DNA of 64,000 bases from Zoroaster sp. YZ-2022 (taxonomy: Eukaryota; Echinodermata; Asteroidea; Forcipulatida; Zoroasteridae), in the NCBI GenBank assembly GCA_029582265.1, contig CM055828.1, positions 34,321,263 through 34,385,262 on the forward strand. Direction: 5' to 3'. The translations under genes and the position numbers were made by a program. Positions 12,107 through 24,285 of the stretch are shown here, piece after piece (the first letter of the stretch is position 1; each line of letters starts with the position of its first letter). Under the pieces are notes generated by a model. That model ran no database searches. It had not been told where the DNA came from and saw nothing but the letters and a program-made list of their open reading frames with translations.

Positions 12107-12810
12107 TGTTTTCTGGGAAAACTCAGAAGACATAAATTATCATTTCAAAAACTGCTTTGATTAAAAACATGTAAACCTTTTTGGAATATGTGGGGTTAAT
12201 TATACAGTATTTGAAATCTTAAAACTAGATTTTTGTTTTAGAAAAAATAATAACGCAAGGTTTTTTTGAAGAGCGCCCTCAAGTGGAGAAAGTTTACCAG
12301 TTGGGCGACAAGCTGCATGCAATAATGGCAGCCGGCCACGTTCACACACAACCCGTACGTACATAGTACATACAGTGTGTACACACACATACGGGCACAC
12401 CCATGTCAAAGTACATGTCATAGTACATATCATGACATGCGTGTGCGGCAATGGTGGAAAACACAATCAATGAACCAGCTTAGACTTAGTGCAAGTACTA
12501 GTAGTTGTGATTTTCCATTGTAAGATGAAACGATTGGTTGAATCAATTTCCGATCAGAGGGGATGTTGTCAGAGTTGCGGGGTACGCGGTTAATTCAACG
12601 ACGCATGTTCGGACACCAGATAGACGTCGCAGTGGCAGTGCCAGTGAATGTATTTTCATTTCAACCTCAACCATCATGCATTTAAGGTAATCTGCGTCAG
12701 TAAATGAACAATTTCTTCACAATAAAGGTAGTAATTTGGTGGGGGAAAATTACACATAACATTAGAATGGACAGACAGACAGAGGATTAGTTAACTGTTT
12801 TTTCGGTTTA

Positions 12811-13419
12811 CAGTCATTACGCCCCCTCACCATGAGGTATGTATGTTGGTAAGCGGGGTAATGTTGCAATAACATACATATGTACATGTAACTCGCACAC
12901 AGATTTGAACATGCCAACAAATTCAAGGGTTTTATTTCAAACGTTTCCTCAAATAAACAACTCAACAAGTTAAACTGTAATTCACAAAACGCCCAAAACT
13001 GCCTTCGAATTGAATAAACAAAACCTTATGGTTATGGTTACTGCAATAGGCCTAAATTGGTTTCCCAGTCTTGCAATATTTTATTCCTAAGGCAGAATGT
13101 CTCCTCTTTTCATCCCCTTGATTGCCCTGGATTTCACCATTCCATTTATTCAAGAAGAGTGTATGAATGGAAGATCGAACTCGACAAGTAACGTGACTTG
13201 CCGCTATCGTATTATTGCCATTAAATCAATTCAAAACTCATCAATTCTATAAGACTAATTGGTAATGGTCAAATTATGTCATTCATTCAACCAAATATGC
13301 CGAAAAAAATTTTTACAATGAAATTCCTTTGGATAATGGATCAGATTTTGTACATGAATGTGCTTTTTGTATCAAATTTAGTTTCTATAGGGAAATCCTA
13401 CAGTGGGGCGTAATGACTG
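12811..13419. mobile_element. Possible TIR element
   Basis: CAGTCATTACGCCCC at 12811-12825 is an exact reverse complement of 13405-13419. A 15-bp perfect match about 600 bp apart suggests a small non-autonomous DNA element. The interior has no ORF, and no clean target duplication is seen. Confidence 0.35.
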
Positions 13420-13549
13420 GATACCCTAATTTGCAGCGACCAGGAACTCGGGAAAATCCAGAAAGGCTTCTGGATTACTGCAGATTAATATTTTAATAAA
13501 AATTACCGTTTGGTGCTTTGATGCGTAACGCTGGTTTATGTTACTTTGG

Positions 13550-14248
13550 CCCCATTCTAGGGCCAATACACTGGACTCCCTCCGTAATCCTTGGCCCTAG
13601 CCCCACATGTACAAAATAGGAGTGATTTTAATTTTTCCCCCCAACTTTTGATCTGCTAATTATGACAACCTAACCTTGCCCAAGCAGACACTTGGCATAA
13701 AATCCATTATTCTGGGATAGCTCACTTTCATTAAATTTTTGAAACATGTTTAATATCATGTAATAAACCACAAGGGAAACTGACTGGGTACAGTTTTTAG
13801 ATAAATTTGGATGAACAAAGAAAAATTTACTAGAGCGGGACTTGAACCTGCGACCTCCAGATTGACGTGCTGGGGCTCTACCAACTGAGCTATCTAGCCC
13901 TACATGTACGTTGGCGGTCTCCCTATTTTGTCAATATCTTTGTTCGGGGGCGCCAGTCAGAAGTCATGAACTGCCCTTTAGCCAGGGATCACGCAGTAGG
14001 GGATGCACCATAAAGGGATACGACTTTTTTATATTAAATATCATGTAATGATATTTAAATTTCACCAAAATTACCTATCTCACAATAGTGAACTTTATGC
14101 CAAAAGTGTCTGCTTGGACAAGCTTACCGATAATCAAAAAAATTTAGATTGTAATTATTAGCAGATGAAAAATTGCTCCTTTTTTGTACATGTTGGGCTA
14201 GGGCCAAATATTATGGAGGGAGTCCAGTGTATTGGCCCTAGAATGGGG
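13550..14248. mobile_element. DNA element with long terminal inverted repeats
   Basis: The left end CCCCATTCTAGGGCCAATAC and the sequence after it, to about 13700, are matched as a diverged reverse complement by about 14100-14248, which ends in ctagaatgggg. TIRs of about 150 bp enclose a SINE insertion, and there is no transposase ORF. Non-autonomous; superfamily unassigned. Confidence 0.65.
13752..14049 (-). mobile_element. tRNA-derived SINE nested in the TIR element
   Basis: The minus strand carries a tRNA-like head with A box tagctcagttggtagag and B box ggttcaagtcccg (about 13902-13830). The unit is bounded by direct repeats aatatcatgtaat at 13752-13764 and 14037-14049. Relatives lie at 31.9-32.3 kb. 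It is called a SINE and not a tRNA gene because the acceptor stem does not pair properly and the same cassette recurs with shared flanks. Confidence 0.7.
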
Positions 14249-14249
14249 C

Positions 14250-15100
14250 TAATTAAACTTAATGCAATATTAGTGCACAGAGTCCTAACATTAGAATGGG
14301 GCTAGATCTCTGCAAACTTTATTTAACAAACAAAAAAATGTATACATTTGTCTGCATTAATTCCTAACGATGTGTATTTTTCCCACATCACATCAAGTAA
14401 TGCATTTACTCACGCAGACTCCATACAATGTAGAAAATGTCCTGAATTTGGAAAAATGCAATTTTTGTGGACTGGGTGCCGAGTTTGCAAAACCAAATGT
14501 TTTGATCAATTGATGCAGTGAAAGTGCACTATTTTAAAATTTAGAGTAGGCTTAACAAGATAAAATAAGAGAATAACGGAGTGAAGTAAATTGTATAATT
14601 TTGTTTTCATCCCTCTGGACCCAGATTTTGCACAATCCAAAAGATAAAACACTAATAACGGTAATTTTTCTAGTACATAACGTATTGGAACAGGCATACC
14701 AAGGGAAAGCAAAATCTCTTATCCGACCAAAATAAACCATCATCTATTTATTTTACTTTATATCTCAAATACATCCATCAACCAACAATGTTGATCACAT
14801 TCAGCCAGTATGTAATCTATTCAAAATTCTCTGTAATGTGTATGTCCACAAAGTCAACTATACGTTTTTCCTGTTGACCGAGTCATTTCATTTTGAAAAA
14901 AGTTTTGACCACATCACACGTTTTAAATGTTGTGCCTAGTAATTCAATTTCATGGTCTGCCACAATTATCAGAATTACGAGTATAAATAGAGACAGAGCA
15001 GTATGAAAGTTTATCACACCCTATGTGGAAATGCAACTTCACCCTTTTAATTTTGTTCATATTGAGTGTATTTCAAGAGGTTTTTTTTCTTTTAAATCTG
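14250..15100. other. Intergenic, no gene recognised
   Basis: AT-rich sequence. Another attagaatggggctag word at about 14288 echoes the end of the neighbouring TIR element. Confidence 0.35.
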
Positions 15101-15107
15101 TACGTTT

Positions 15108-15262
15108 TCAGTCAGCAAACCAGGACACATCACACCAGTGCAATGGACTTTGTTGAACCGTCTACGAACTGGCAGACAGCGCTGCAACCAATCACATAAT
15201 AACCACCCTCGGAAGCCAGCGACGAAGGCATGGCTAGAAGACACTGAGTTGGACCTCTGAGG
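15108..15262 (+). pseudogene. Possible relic of a retroelement ORF tail
   Basis: One plus frame reads TLLNRLRTGRQRCNQ, resembling the LNRLRTG motif near the end of some non-LTR ORF2 proteins. It is followed by a stop. Very short, so weak evidence. Confidence 0.25.
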
Positions 15263-15309
15263 TTCCGCGAAAGAAGTGCAAACCTTTTCCTCCTTTGTAG
15301 GACCATGAA

Positions 15310-16960
15310 GGTGGTAAGACTTACATGTCAGATATTGTACATTAGTATGAACAGAATAGCATATATGAAATTTTGTTATACTTTAACTTATATACATGTA
15401 TTCCAAATTTTGTTCATGTGTCAGTTACTCACTTTTCTATAACTAGTAAAAATCAACTCAGGTTGACACACAGTCCTCTTGGTGGTACAGTCTCCAAGAG
15501 TGCAGTTGTGGGTGGTTCAATTCCACCGTTGATTAGTTCAAGATTGGTGAGGGAATATGAACAAAAATGTGTGTTCAATATGTTGTGAATTAATTCTGAT
15601 GTTTAAACATGAGTGACTGATTTATCAACTTTGATGCTTAACAGTATTAATGTTCAAACTAAATACATGGTTGTTTATGCTATCAAGATAAGTTATTCAC
15701 CAAAGTACATTGGTTGCATTCTGAACAGCCAATATTTAATTTGATTCTAATTGCAAGTTGTCGCAACTCTCAATATACGGCTCTGGATTTGCCTAGAAGT
15801 ACTAATAAAACAGATATATTCACCCCACACGTTGTCCCTTTATAATGCTATTCCCCTAAAAGGATTGTTACCTGAAAAAAAATCAAGACAACCCTCCTGG
15901 TAATTAAACGAATTACAGGGGATCGTCTTCAAAATATGTTTGTAATGTGGTAAGCTAGACATTTGTCACAAATTGTCCACGTTACATGCTAATTTCTAAA
16001 ATACCTAGAATATGGCTTAGTTTTGACTCATAATAATCCAAAAAGGATGTAAATGGAAAAGCATTTCGGTAATTATTTAATTCTATTATCACAAACATAA
16101 AAGTACCAAGAATATTTTCTTATTTGGTATACACAATCATTAAATGCTAAAAAATGTTCAAGAATAGATTAGGACAAAATAGTTGCCTTTACATTGTATG
16201 TGATCCTCGCATGTCAGTCTAATACATGTACATGTAGTTACATGTATCATGTTCCCATTAGTGTGGAAAGACCCACTTACAAAGTCAAGTTTTAAAGCTC
16301 TGTCTTTGAATGGTCCCCATTTCATGAAATGTAGCATGAAGCGCAAAGAGAATGCGTAAAAAATAAGTACTTATCAATTTATAGTTTGGTTTTCGTTTTT
16401 TCCCCCCTAATAACCGTGTTAAATGTTATTCCTGCACTTTATTTCTTCGTATTCACAGAGGATAACAATTTTTCCTCCAGCAAACAAAGAAAACAATAAC
16501 ACAAAACAGCATTGTTCCATTTCAATTTTCATGTGTTTTATAAGGTTTGCACAAAACATCAACATTTGAACAACAAAATACATGTACATGTTTTATTTTC
16601 TTGAAAAGGTTGAACTTAAAAAGTTAGTCTCAGCATCCAACGTACTATTTGAATCCAGACACCCATGTAGAGTGCATGATATTTCTGTGGGGTGTCTTGT
16701 AACACAGAACACTGCAATCATATTTTAAATGTTTTTACTTAAAAGTCAACTAGTATAAAAGATATATATTTAACAATGTATTGAATAAAAAGCATTGTGT
16801 ACATCTCATATCATGTTGAATTTAATTTCAAGTACAGGATTGGTAAATTATACCCAACAATTTTTTATTAGTTTCAATCTGAAGGATCAAGTTCATTACT
16901 AGTACCAATCCTCAATAAAATACATGTAGCACTTAAAAACCCCACAAATTATCGTTACTT
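15310..16960. other. Intergenic, no gene recognised
   Basis: AT-rich, with scattered TACATG words. Short ORFs only. Confidence 0.35.
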
Positions 16961-16973
16961 ATTTGACTTGCAC

Positions 16974-18445
16974 GTTACGTATGGGACAAATCAGAACTTT
17001 GAAACCATGTAACTAGTATTAAACCACATATTTTCAAAGTTTAACTACTTAATGTTGAGTATTTGGAAGAGGAACAATGTGTGTTAAAATCAACTTCATT
17101 GCACTTTTTTTAACGAGTTGGCGCTAATTAATGTAGTGCGTTACGTATAGGACCAGAAGAATTACAAATTTTACAACAAAAAGTTTGAACTTATATTTCT
17201 CTGAAAGTTCTTTATTCACAATGTTCATTTTACGTCTGGATGATAGGTACATTACTTGAGTTTAAGTGTATAAAATATTTGGAAATAAAACATTAGCATC
17301 TGGGGGTGGCATTAAAATGTCCAACGAAGGGTAGCGTTACGTATGGGACATTTTTTAATTTTTGCATAAAAATCAATGAATGGGCTTACAAAGTGTACAA
17401 ATTTATAGAATTTGACACTATTTGTGATTCACTAGAAGCAAAGAACATAGTTTTGTAACCATTTTCAAACTTACGCTGTTCAATACTGAGATTTTGACAA
17501 ATCTTATTATTACAATTTGATGTTTCCAAATTTTTAAATGTCACTTGTCAGAACTGCAGTTGATGAATTTACTTGAATTGGTTTTTCAGCAAAAATTTGC
17601 ACTTATTACAATGAGATTTGGCCAAGCAAGGTCATAGATAAACAATATGGTTTCTGAAATCTCTACCTATTATTGTCACATGTGTTTAATTAATTAGGCC
17701 AAAACAAAAAAAATGTTGAGTTGCCCTCCAGTGAAAATATTTGAAGGGGTCGGGATTTAATTTTTTTTTCTCGACTGTCATTTTAAGATTGAAATGCATT
17801 GGAACTGAAAACACATACCATGTTTTTCAAAGACAATGATCTTGCAGTATGTACTGGTCTGGTAAATGTTGTTCAAACAAACATTGGAGAGATCCATATA
17901 GACTTATTCTTGATATTTTGCTGAATAGTGTGATAGATCTACTTTTCGATGTGAGGGCCGGGGCCATTCGATTGTAGATTGAGTCTTGGGTAGTGGAAAA
18001 TTTCACAAATCAAAAGTATTATGTTTTATACACAGAAAATTGGTAAGTTTCATTAATAAATAGACCTATGAATGACGGGAAAAAAACCCGAACCGAAATT
18101 TCAGCACTTTTGGGTCGGTCGGTGGAGGGCAACTCAACATATTTTTTTTTTTGGGCCTTATACTGCTAATTAGAACAATTTTTTACAAACATATTGGTTA
18201 TTTTTAGGATGGCTAGTACCTAAATTAGAACTTTTGCAAAATGGAGAAAAAATGTATGTCAAATTGTTACGTATGGGACATTTCAAGTTTGCCACTGCCT
18301 AATTTGCATAATTAAAATAATTTTAATTAATTTTTTCTATGTCAATAGTAACTGTTTGATAAGCTGTACATATCCCACCAACAAAAATAGCATTTATGTA
18401 TTTCTTTATTTTCTTATTGTAATTATAAAATGTCCCATACGTAAC
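16974..18445. repeat. Dispersed 15-bp motif GTTACGTATGGGACA, five copies
   Basis: Copies lie at 16974-16988, 17140-17154 (two changes), 17336-17350, 18266-18280, and inverted at 18431-18445. The sequence between them is not obviously repeated. This could be internal repeats of an undescribed non-autonomous element, or protein-binding sites. Confidence 0.7.
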
Positions 18446-18930
18446 ACCTAATTAATATGCGCAAAATATTCATATTTTTTTTGAGAAAAAATAACTTTGA
18501 TATATTAGCTTTACAATGACACAAAAGTTTTCATGTATAAATGTAGATGAAATTTTAACAACTGAGGGGACCTTATCTTGGACTGATAAAACAAACCATT
18601 TTTCATATTTTCACTAAAATGCAAATTGATGAAATTTTCACAGGTTGGTGTTAGTGTTATTCTTGAAAACGAGAGGATGGGAATTGATTTACTCTTCCAA
18701 AATACAATGAAGAAATTTTTATTATAATTATTATTTATATACATGTATGTGTATATTTAACATTTTTTTGGGTCTAATTCAAGCAAGTTTCCTGATTTTG
18801 GCATTGGAGGATGAAACAGAAAAGGGAAAAAAAGAAGTGACATTTTGTGCACAACTCTATGGCCGGTCGCCCTAAGACTGTAAATAGTTCTATATGTATA
18901 TTTAACAAACAAATTGGGGGGGGGGGGGGA

Positions 18931-19015
18931 GCTGTCCTCAAGACCGCAGGGAGCAACCAAAAGCTTCTACAGCAAAAAAAACTTGAGGATGAATGAAGTA
19001 TTGTAATATGTACAA
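18931..19015 (+). pseudogene. Tyrosine-recombinase exon relic, piece 1
   Basis: Closely resembles 61183-61272 of the large recombinase exon (tcctcaagac, gcagggagcaaccaaaagct, ggttttttt) but is frameshifted. Confidence 0.8.
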
Positions 19016-19105
19016 ACTGCCACGGTTTTTTGAAATCAGGAGTGTCCCAGTTTTTAGGTGTTTTTAAACTTGGGACAGTTGGCAGGTATGGAACTTGTGA
19101 GGGCA

Positions 19106-19350
19106 TGTCTGGTGAAACAAAGGAGATAAAAGCAGGCCTTCAATTTGCTCTGCTTTATCTGCTAAAAACAACAGCAAAAACTGCAGAGGGCATGTACCTT
19201 GTTCAGGGTGAAGCTGAAGATGAAATGGCAGAAGTGAGAAAAATTATGGAGCTGAACCAAAACTTTGTATTTGGTGATGCGACATATCAACAGAAACAGA
19301 CATGTGAAGCTGTGAAAGCCCGAAGAGCTACCTCTGGAGGAAGATCCGAG
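19106..19350 (+). pseudogene. Tyrosine-recombinase exon relic, piece 2
   Basis: Corresponds to about 61706-61958 of the large exon. It carries MSGETKEIKAGLQFALLYLL, then NQNFVFGDATYQ. The reading frame breaks after the QNFVFGDATYQ segment. The intervening part of the original exon is deleted. Confidence 0.85.
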
Positions 19351-19357
19351 ACTTCAC

Positions 19358-19668
19358 CGTCAAAGTTTGAAACTACATGTAACTGCGGAATTTAATGGAA
19401 AACAAATCAAACTAGCAAAATATTAAAAAACATTCCATTCAAATTGTTGACTCTTCAATTCCTTGAAAATGTAAAAATCCTTAAAATTAAAAGGAACCAC
19501 ATACTTTATCATGTTTATAGACAAAACTTGGCTCCATTTAAAAGTCATGCAGTTGTACATTCTCTCTTATAGGCACATGATGGGCAAACATAAAGATAAC
19601 AAAGAAGTCAAAGCCATGATGGAACTCCCTAAACATGAGCAGGCCAAAGCATCCAAAGAACGTAGAAT
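19358..19668 (+). pseudogene. Tyrosine-recombinase relic, piece 3: intron plus start of exon
   Basis: Positions 19358-19560 match intronic sequence at about 60350-60535, just upstream of the intact exon. Positions 19571-19668 match the zinc-finger/linker start of that exon (HMMGKHKDN, MELPKHEQAKASKE), with about 66 nt missing at the splice-site junction. Piece 3 represents sequence upstream of pieces 1 and 2 yet lies after them, so the order is permuted. Because intron sequence is included, this is a DNA-level copy and not a processed transcript. A SINE interrupts it at about 19669. Confidence 0.82.
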
Positions 19669-19800
19669 ATCAACCTCTACCCTCGCAGGTACCCATTTAT
19701 ACTCCTGGGTGAAGAGAAGCAATCACAGTAAAGTGTCTTGCTTAAGGACACAAGTACCACGGCCAGGATTCGAACCCACATTAAGAGATACTTCACGGAA
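19669..19800 (-). mobile_element. SINE fragment, reverse orientation
   Basis: The reverse strand carries the B-box-like gggttcgaatcctgg followed by acttgtgtccttaagcaaga. That is the same family as the SINEs at 30.7 and 33.8 kb. It truncates the recombinase relic. Confidence 0.65.
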
Positions 19801-19919
19801 TGCAAATGCCAGAAGTGCAGTTTGGCACAATTTGAACAGATGTGCTAAATACAAGTTAATAGGTTTTGGTGAAAATGCTAAATTGAGCTAATGAGTTTTA
19901 TAATACGCAAAGATGCATC

Positions 19920-20060
19920 TCAACACGCAATCAGTTTTGCCGGTAGCCGTGTCAACACTTGGATGACGTGTTTCTCGGAGTCCGAGGGAACATGCTTCGG
20001 TGCCCCTGGACAAAAGGCACTGCCGTCAGTGAATGAGTTCACTCTTTTGTAAATACATTA
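19920..20060 (-). repeat. Diverged partial relative of the TTAA-flanked element
   Basis: Reverse-complement similarity to the middle of the 44.0/54.2/63.0-kb element (tttctcggagtcc, ggacaaaaggcactgcc, gagttcactcttttgt). Confidence 0.5.
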
Positions 20061-20990
20061 AGTTAACAACAGATCATTGACATAAATGCCTCCTCATTAG
20101 CGTCACATTATCTTTCTACAATTGTCTGACATATCAAGGTGCAAATGCATATTCTTAACAATTCACAAATATTTACAATGCTTTGTAAAACTGCTTACTT
20201 TCTTATTCAAATTTTTCAAGTTGGCAAAAACTTGTACTTGTACAGTATGGTGGGAAACACTAGAAACAAACTTAAAAACCTTATGGAACCACTTACATTT
20301 ATTTTAATTAATTAAAATTGGTGGATTTTAACATACCCGGTCCTGTAACAATGCAGTTCAACAAACTTCTGCCCAGGAGGGTTAACCTTTTCCACATGTT
20401 CCATAAAAACAATCACAAACAAAATTATCCAGCAGTGACAACTGGCTTATACAATGGTGCTTGATTAAGTAGAAATGAAAATAAAAGTTGCTTAAATCCT
20501 GTTGTCCATACCTTGAGATTGATCGAGTGTTGTGGGATGACTAGTACGTAATGCAGCACTACTGCCAGGAGGAAGGCCACACTGTCATGAAACAATTCAA
20601 ACAAGTGATTGCATAAATGTCATTCAGCATAAGGGCAATTCCATGGAAAGGTGGACATTACATGAAAATTTCAACTTCAAGAAATGGAAGTTTAATCACT
20701 GCAATTTTTTTACGTATGAGTTCTAGTTTTGCAGTGAGAAAAAAATTTCAAAAATGCTTCAAGATTTTTCAAAATATGACCAAAATTGTTAAAAGCACAA
20801 TTTGTGGAAAAAGTACATGAAAAAAACGGTAATCAGAAATAATATGATATTTCAAAGAAAAGTAATGTAACAAAACCAAGCTAAATGATTAATAATATTG
20901 TTATAAGCCATGTTTCTTCCCTGCCTTGAAAGAAAGTTGATATGTCATTGCTACTTAATTCTACACTTGGGAATATTATGCATTAAAGAC
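20061..20990. other. No gene recognised
   Basis: AT-rich, only short ORFs. Confidence 0.35.
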
Positions 20991-21797
20991 ATTGTAACGC
21001 GAGTTACCGAAACACCTATTTTCTCCTCTCCTGATTTATCTGAAGTAAATGAAATGGTGGGATTCATTATTTTCTAATTAAACCCAATACTTAAACTTCC
21101 TATGATGCCATTTTCTGCTAATTCATCGCAATATTTAAAAAATAAGCATCCGAAAACTGTAACGCGAGTTACCATGTAACGCGAGTTACCATAGGTAACG
21201 CGAGTTACCACCAGTTTGATGTAGTTTTTCATGACAAATATATGGCCCATGTGTGTTTTTAGGACTTAATGACATATAATTGAACTAAAACAAAAGAGGG
21301 CAGCATTTATTAAGTTCTACCCACAATGCACTTGTGCACACTCCTTAGTTACATTATAACCATGCCCATGGCTTCTCTCATGTCTCTGCTACATCTATTC
21401 TTCTAAACTCAATCTATCATCAGCGAGTCATTCTAATTTCAATTGCATGATGGTGAAGCTTGAGAAGCCGGACATAGCCAACAATCGCTGGCACTACAAG
21501 TTTTCAACCAAGTTTTGAGACTTTAAACATGAACATAAGTACAGGACATAGTAGATTTTACATGAAACAATGAGAACATGTAGATCATTTACCTTTTCTG
21601 GAAAATAGTGACTACTTTTTAAATTTACATTACATGTAAGTTTAGTGTACAGCTGGTTGGAATATCCAATGGAATCATACTGGATGCTTCCACTAATTTG
21701 TTCACAACATACACGTACATGTACGTACAACATACACGTACATGTACGTGCACCATACATGTACATGTACATATATATAGACATGTATGCCAGTATA

Positions 21798-23564
21798 CAG
21801 TGCGTATCAAAAAAAAGGTAATCCGAATTCAGGGCGTTAATATGCCAAGGTTATTTAGTTTGACAATTTACATGTAGTGTACCAAAGAAGAGGAACTCCT
21901 CAGCTTTCCATTGATACCTGTATCGATCCATTACTGTCACACATGGCCGAGTACATTGTTATTGAAAATGGCAAATTCAAATCGCATTTTTGCAAGTTTG
22001 GCTAATCAGTTCAAGGCAGTCTGAAATGGACGCATCACTTGACTGCCTAGATGATTATGTAAGATTTTTAAGCTGGTGCGGTAATCGTCTGTTACGACGT
22101 CCTTTTCTTCAAGTTGGGTATTTAAGAAGGGCCTGGGTTTAGGGACAGGTAGTTGGAAAGATGGTACAACTAACGACTGAACAGCGAGTTTTCGTGATTA
22201 CAACATTTCACCAAACTCACAGTTTGCAGCAAACTGATGCTTTCAGGAACGCTTCCCAGAACGGGAGCCCCCAGCAGCCAAAACCATCTGGGCGAATGTT
22301 AGAAAATATCAAGAGTATGGCACTAGCCTCAACCGCAACAAGGGGAATTCTGGCAGGAGGCGCAGGCGATCAGAAGGAACATTGCAGCAGTAAGGCAGCA
22401 ACTTTTGAGCATCCTAGGGACACCAGCGCAAGGCGAAATGGGCTGAGATTGCCTTGGCGACATTCAACAGAATCACGAGATTGGACCTCCACCAGCATCC
22501 ATATCGGATTCACATCCGACATCAACTTACGCCAGGAGATTTTGCTAGAAGGCTGGCGTTTGCCAGATGGTTGATAGCCCGTGCATCGAGAGAGATGTCA
22601 ATTTTCTGCGGAATCTCGTGTCGGCGACGAAGCTGCTTTCTCCATGAGCGGCAAGGTCAATACGCATAATGTTCTTGAATATGCACCAGCAAGACACCCC
22701 CAGAATTCAATTTTGAGGTTAACATGAGTCGACAAAAGTGGACTGTTTGGTTAGGACTTTGTGGAAGTGGTCAGCTGATCGGACCGTTTTTCTTTCAAAG
22801 GAATGTCAATGGTAACATGTATTCTGCAGATGCTCAATGATAACGTTTTACCGCAGCTGCAGGAACACTTTGAGCGACAGGTTCGTGGGGTCTTCAGACA
22901 ACTCTGGTGGGCCCAAGATGGCGCCCCAGCACATCGCCTTATCGCTGTCCGAGATCGTCTGAGGGAACTCTTTGGCGAATGAGTCATCGCCGTCAACCAT
23001 GAGGTGGAATGGCCACCAAGATCACCTGACCTCACACCATATGACTATTTCCTTTGGGGACATTTGAAGAACAAGCTGGTGTTTGCAACTCCTCCCCGTG
23101 ATCTTGATGAATTGCAGGGCCGTATTCGAAATGAAGTGGATGCTTTACGCAATAATCCGGCTATGGTGAGACGAGCAGTGCAGGACATGCTCCGTCGCTG
23201 TCAGCTTTGTGTCGAAAGGGGAGGTGGACATGTTGAAGGTGTGGGTGCATAAAAGGGCAATGTTAGAAGAGATTCTTCTTGAATAATGTCCAGTCATTCC
23301 TAAAGAAAATCTGGTTTATCATACTGACTTTCACTAATTATCCTGCCTTGCACTGATTACCCAAACTTGCAAAAATGCGATTTGAATGTGTCATTTTCAA
23401 TAACAATGTACTCGGTCATGTGTGACAGCAATGGGTCAATAAAGGTATCAATGGAAAGCTGAGGAGTTCCTCTTCTTTGGTACACTACATGTAAATTGTC
23501 AAACTAAATAACCTTGGCATATTAACCCCCTGAATTCGGATTACCTTTTTTTTGATACGCACTG
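21798..23564 (+). mobile_element. Tc1/mariner-type transposon with about 220-bp TIRs
   Basis: The ends read CAGTGCGTATCAAAAAAAAG, with the exact complement at the right, and are flanked on both sides by TA, the Tc1/mariner target. The inverted repeats extend to about 22020 and back to about 23340 with roughly 90 percent identity by eye, which is long for this superfamily. The interior holds a broken transposase. The length of 1767 bp fits a nearly full copy. Confidence 0.92.
22161..23252 (+). pseudogene. Broken mariner-like transposase (DD41D-like spacing)
   Basis: Segments in different frames read in order. The N-terminal part starts MVQLTTEQRVFVITTFHQTH. A middle part contains a GDEAAFSMSGKVNTHN-type block near 22625-22665. 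Then comes AQDGAPAH, then EWPPRSPDLTPYDYFLWG. If the second aspartate is in QDGAPAH and the third in TPYDYF, 41 residues separate them, as in DD41D mariner families. A TGA at 22979-22981 and several frameshifts disable it. The typical HTH-like N-terminus is present but frameshifted after about 30 residues. Confidence 0.85.
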
Positions 23565-24285
23565 TATAGGTGGAAGAGTTAGTTAGCAGGCACATAAGTA
23601 GGTATTCCTGCTTGTTATCATTTTGTTTTATGTGGTACATGTTGCAAACTTGACATGAAGTTTAGACATGCATGAAATGAGGTATTGTTTTTTTGCGGAC
23701 AAAATGTAACGCGAGTTACCGTAACGCGAGTTACTGATATTACAGGTCCTTTCTAATTTGTTATCAATTGTTTTGTTATTATTTGAAGATAATCATGCAT
23801 CATCCATGCATATGTCATAGAAACACAGAAAAGTTCCCATCAGGGTTGCCCAGTTTGAGGAGAATTTGACAACATAGGGGTTGTGTTTTTAAGCTATGTC
23901 CTTTTTATGTAACGCGAGTTACCGAAAATAAAAGTGTTGCCAAAAGAAGACAAAACGTGTTTTTGGAATCTTTTTTGTGGGGTTTGCTAATCATAACTCT
24001 TATAATCTTCCTCAGAGAAATTCTATTTATCTGACCTCAAAGTAAAAGAATACCAGCCCAAACATTCATGGAACTACCCATTAAATGTAACGCGAGTTAC
24101 CGTGGAATTGCCCATAACATCAACACAGAAATCCTTGACCACTCCCATCTAACAATTAGCTTATAAATGTGACCATGGGGTTCAGCCCAGTTTTTTTTTC
24201 GTGGGGGAGGGGTTGAAGGTTGCACAACTAAATTCCAACTGAAACTTCATACTTTTGAGGAAATGAAATCACTTAAAATCATGCA

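Larger units (their letters stand above)
20994..24101 (+). repeat. Dispersed motif GTAACGCGAGTTACC, eight same-strand copies
   Basis: Copies begin at 20994, 21159, 21176, 21195, 23705, 23721, 23909 and 24087, all in one orientation and nearly identical (one ends ACT). The mariner-like element at 21798-23564 lies inside the cluster, so before that insertion the eight copies spanned about 1.3 kb. The motif is a near-palindrome (GTAAC..GTTAC). Function unknown. Confidence 0.8.

Noticed and set aside
13830..13902. Functional tRNA gene (also 32.1, 47.6 and 57.8 kb)
   Set aside because: A and B boxes are present, but acceptor stems do not pair and the copies share bodies and tails, as SINEs do.
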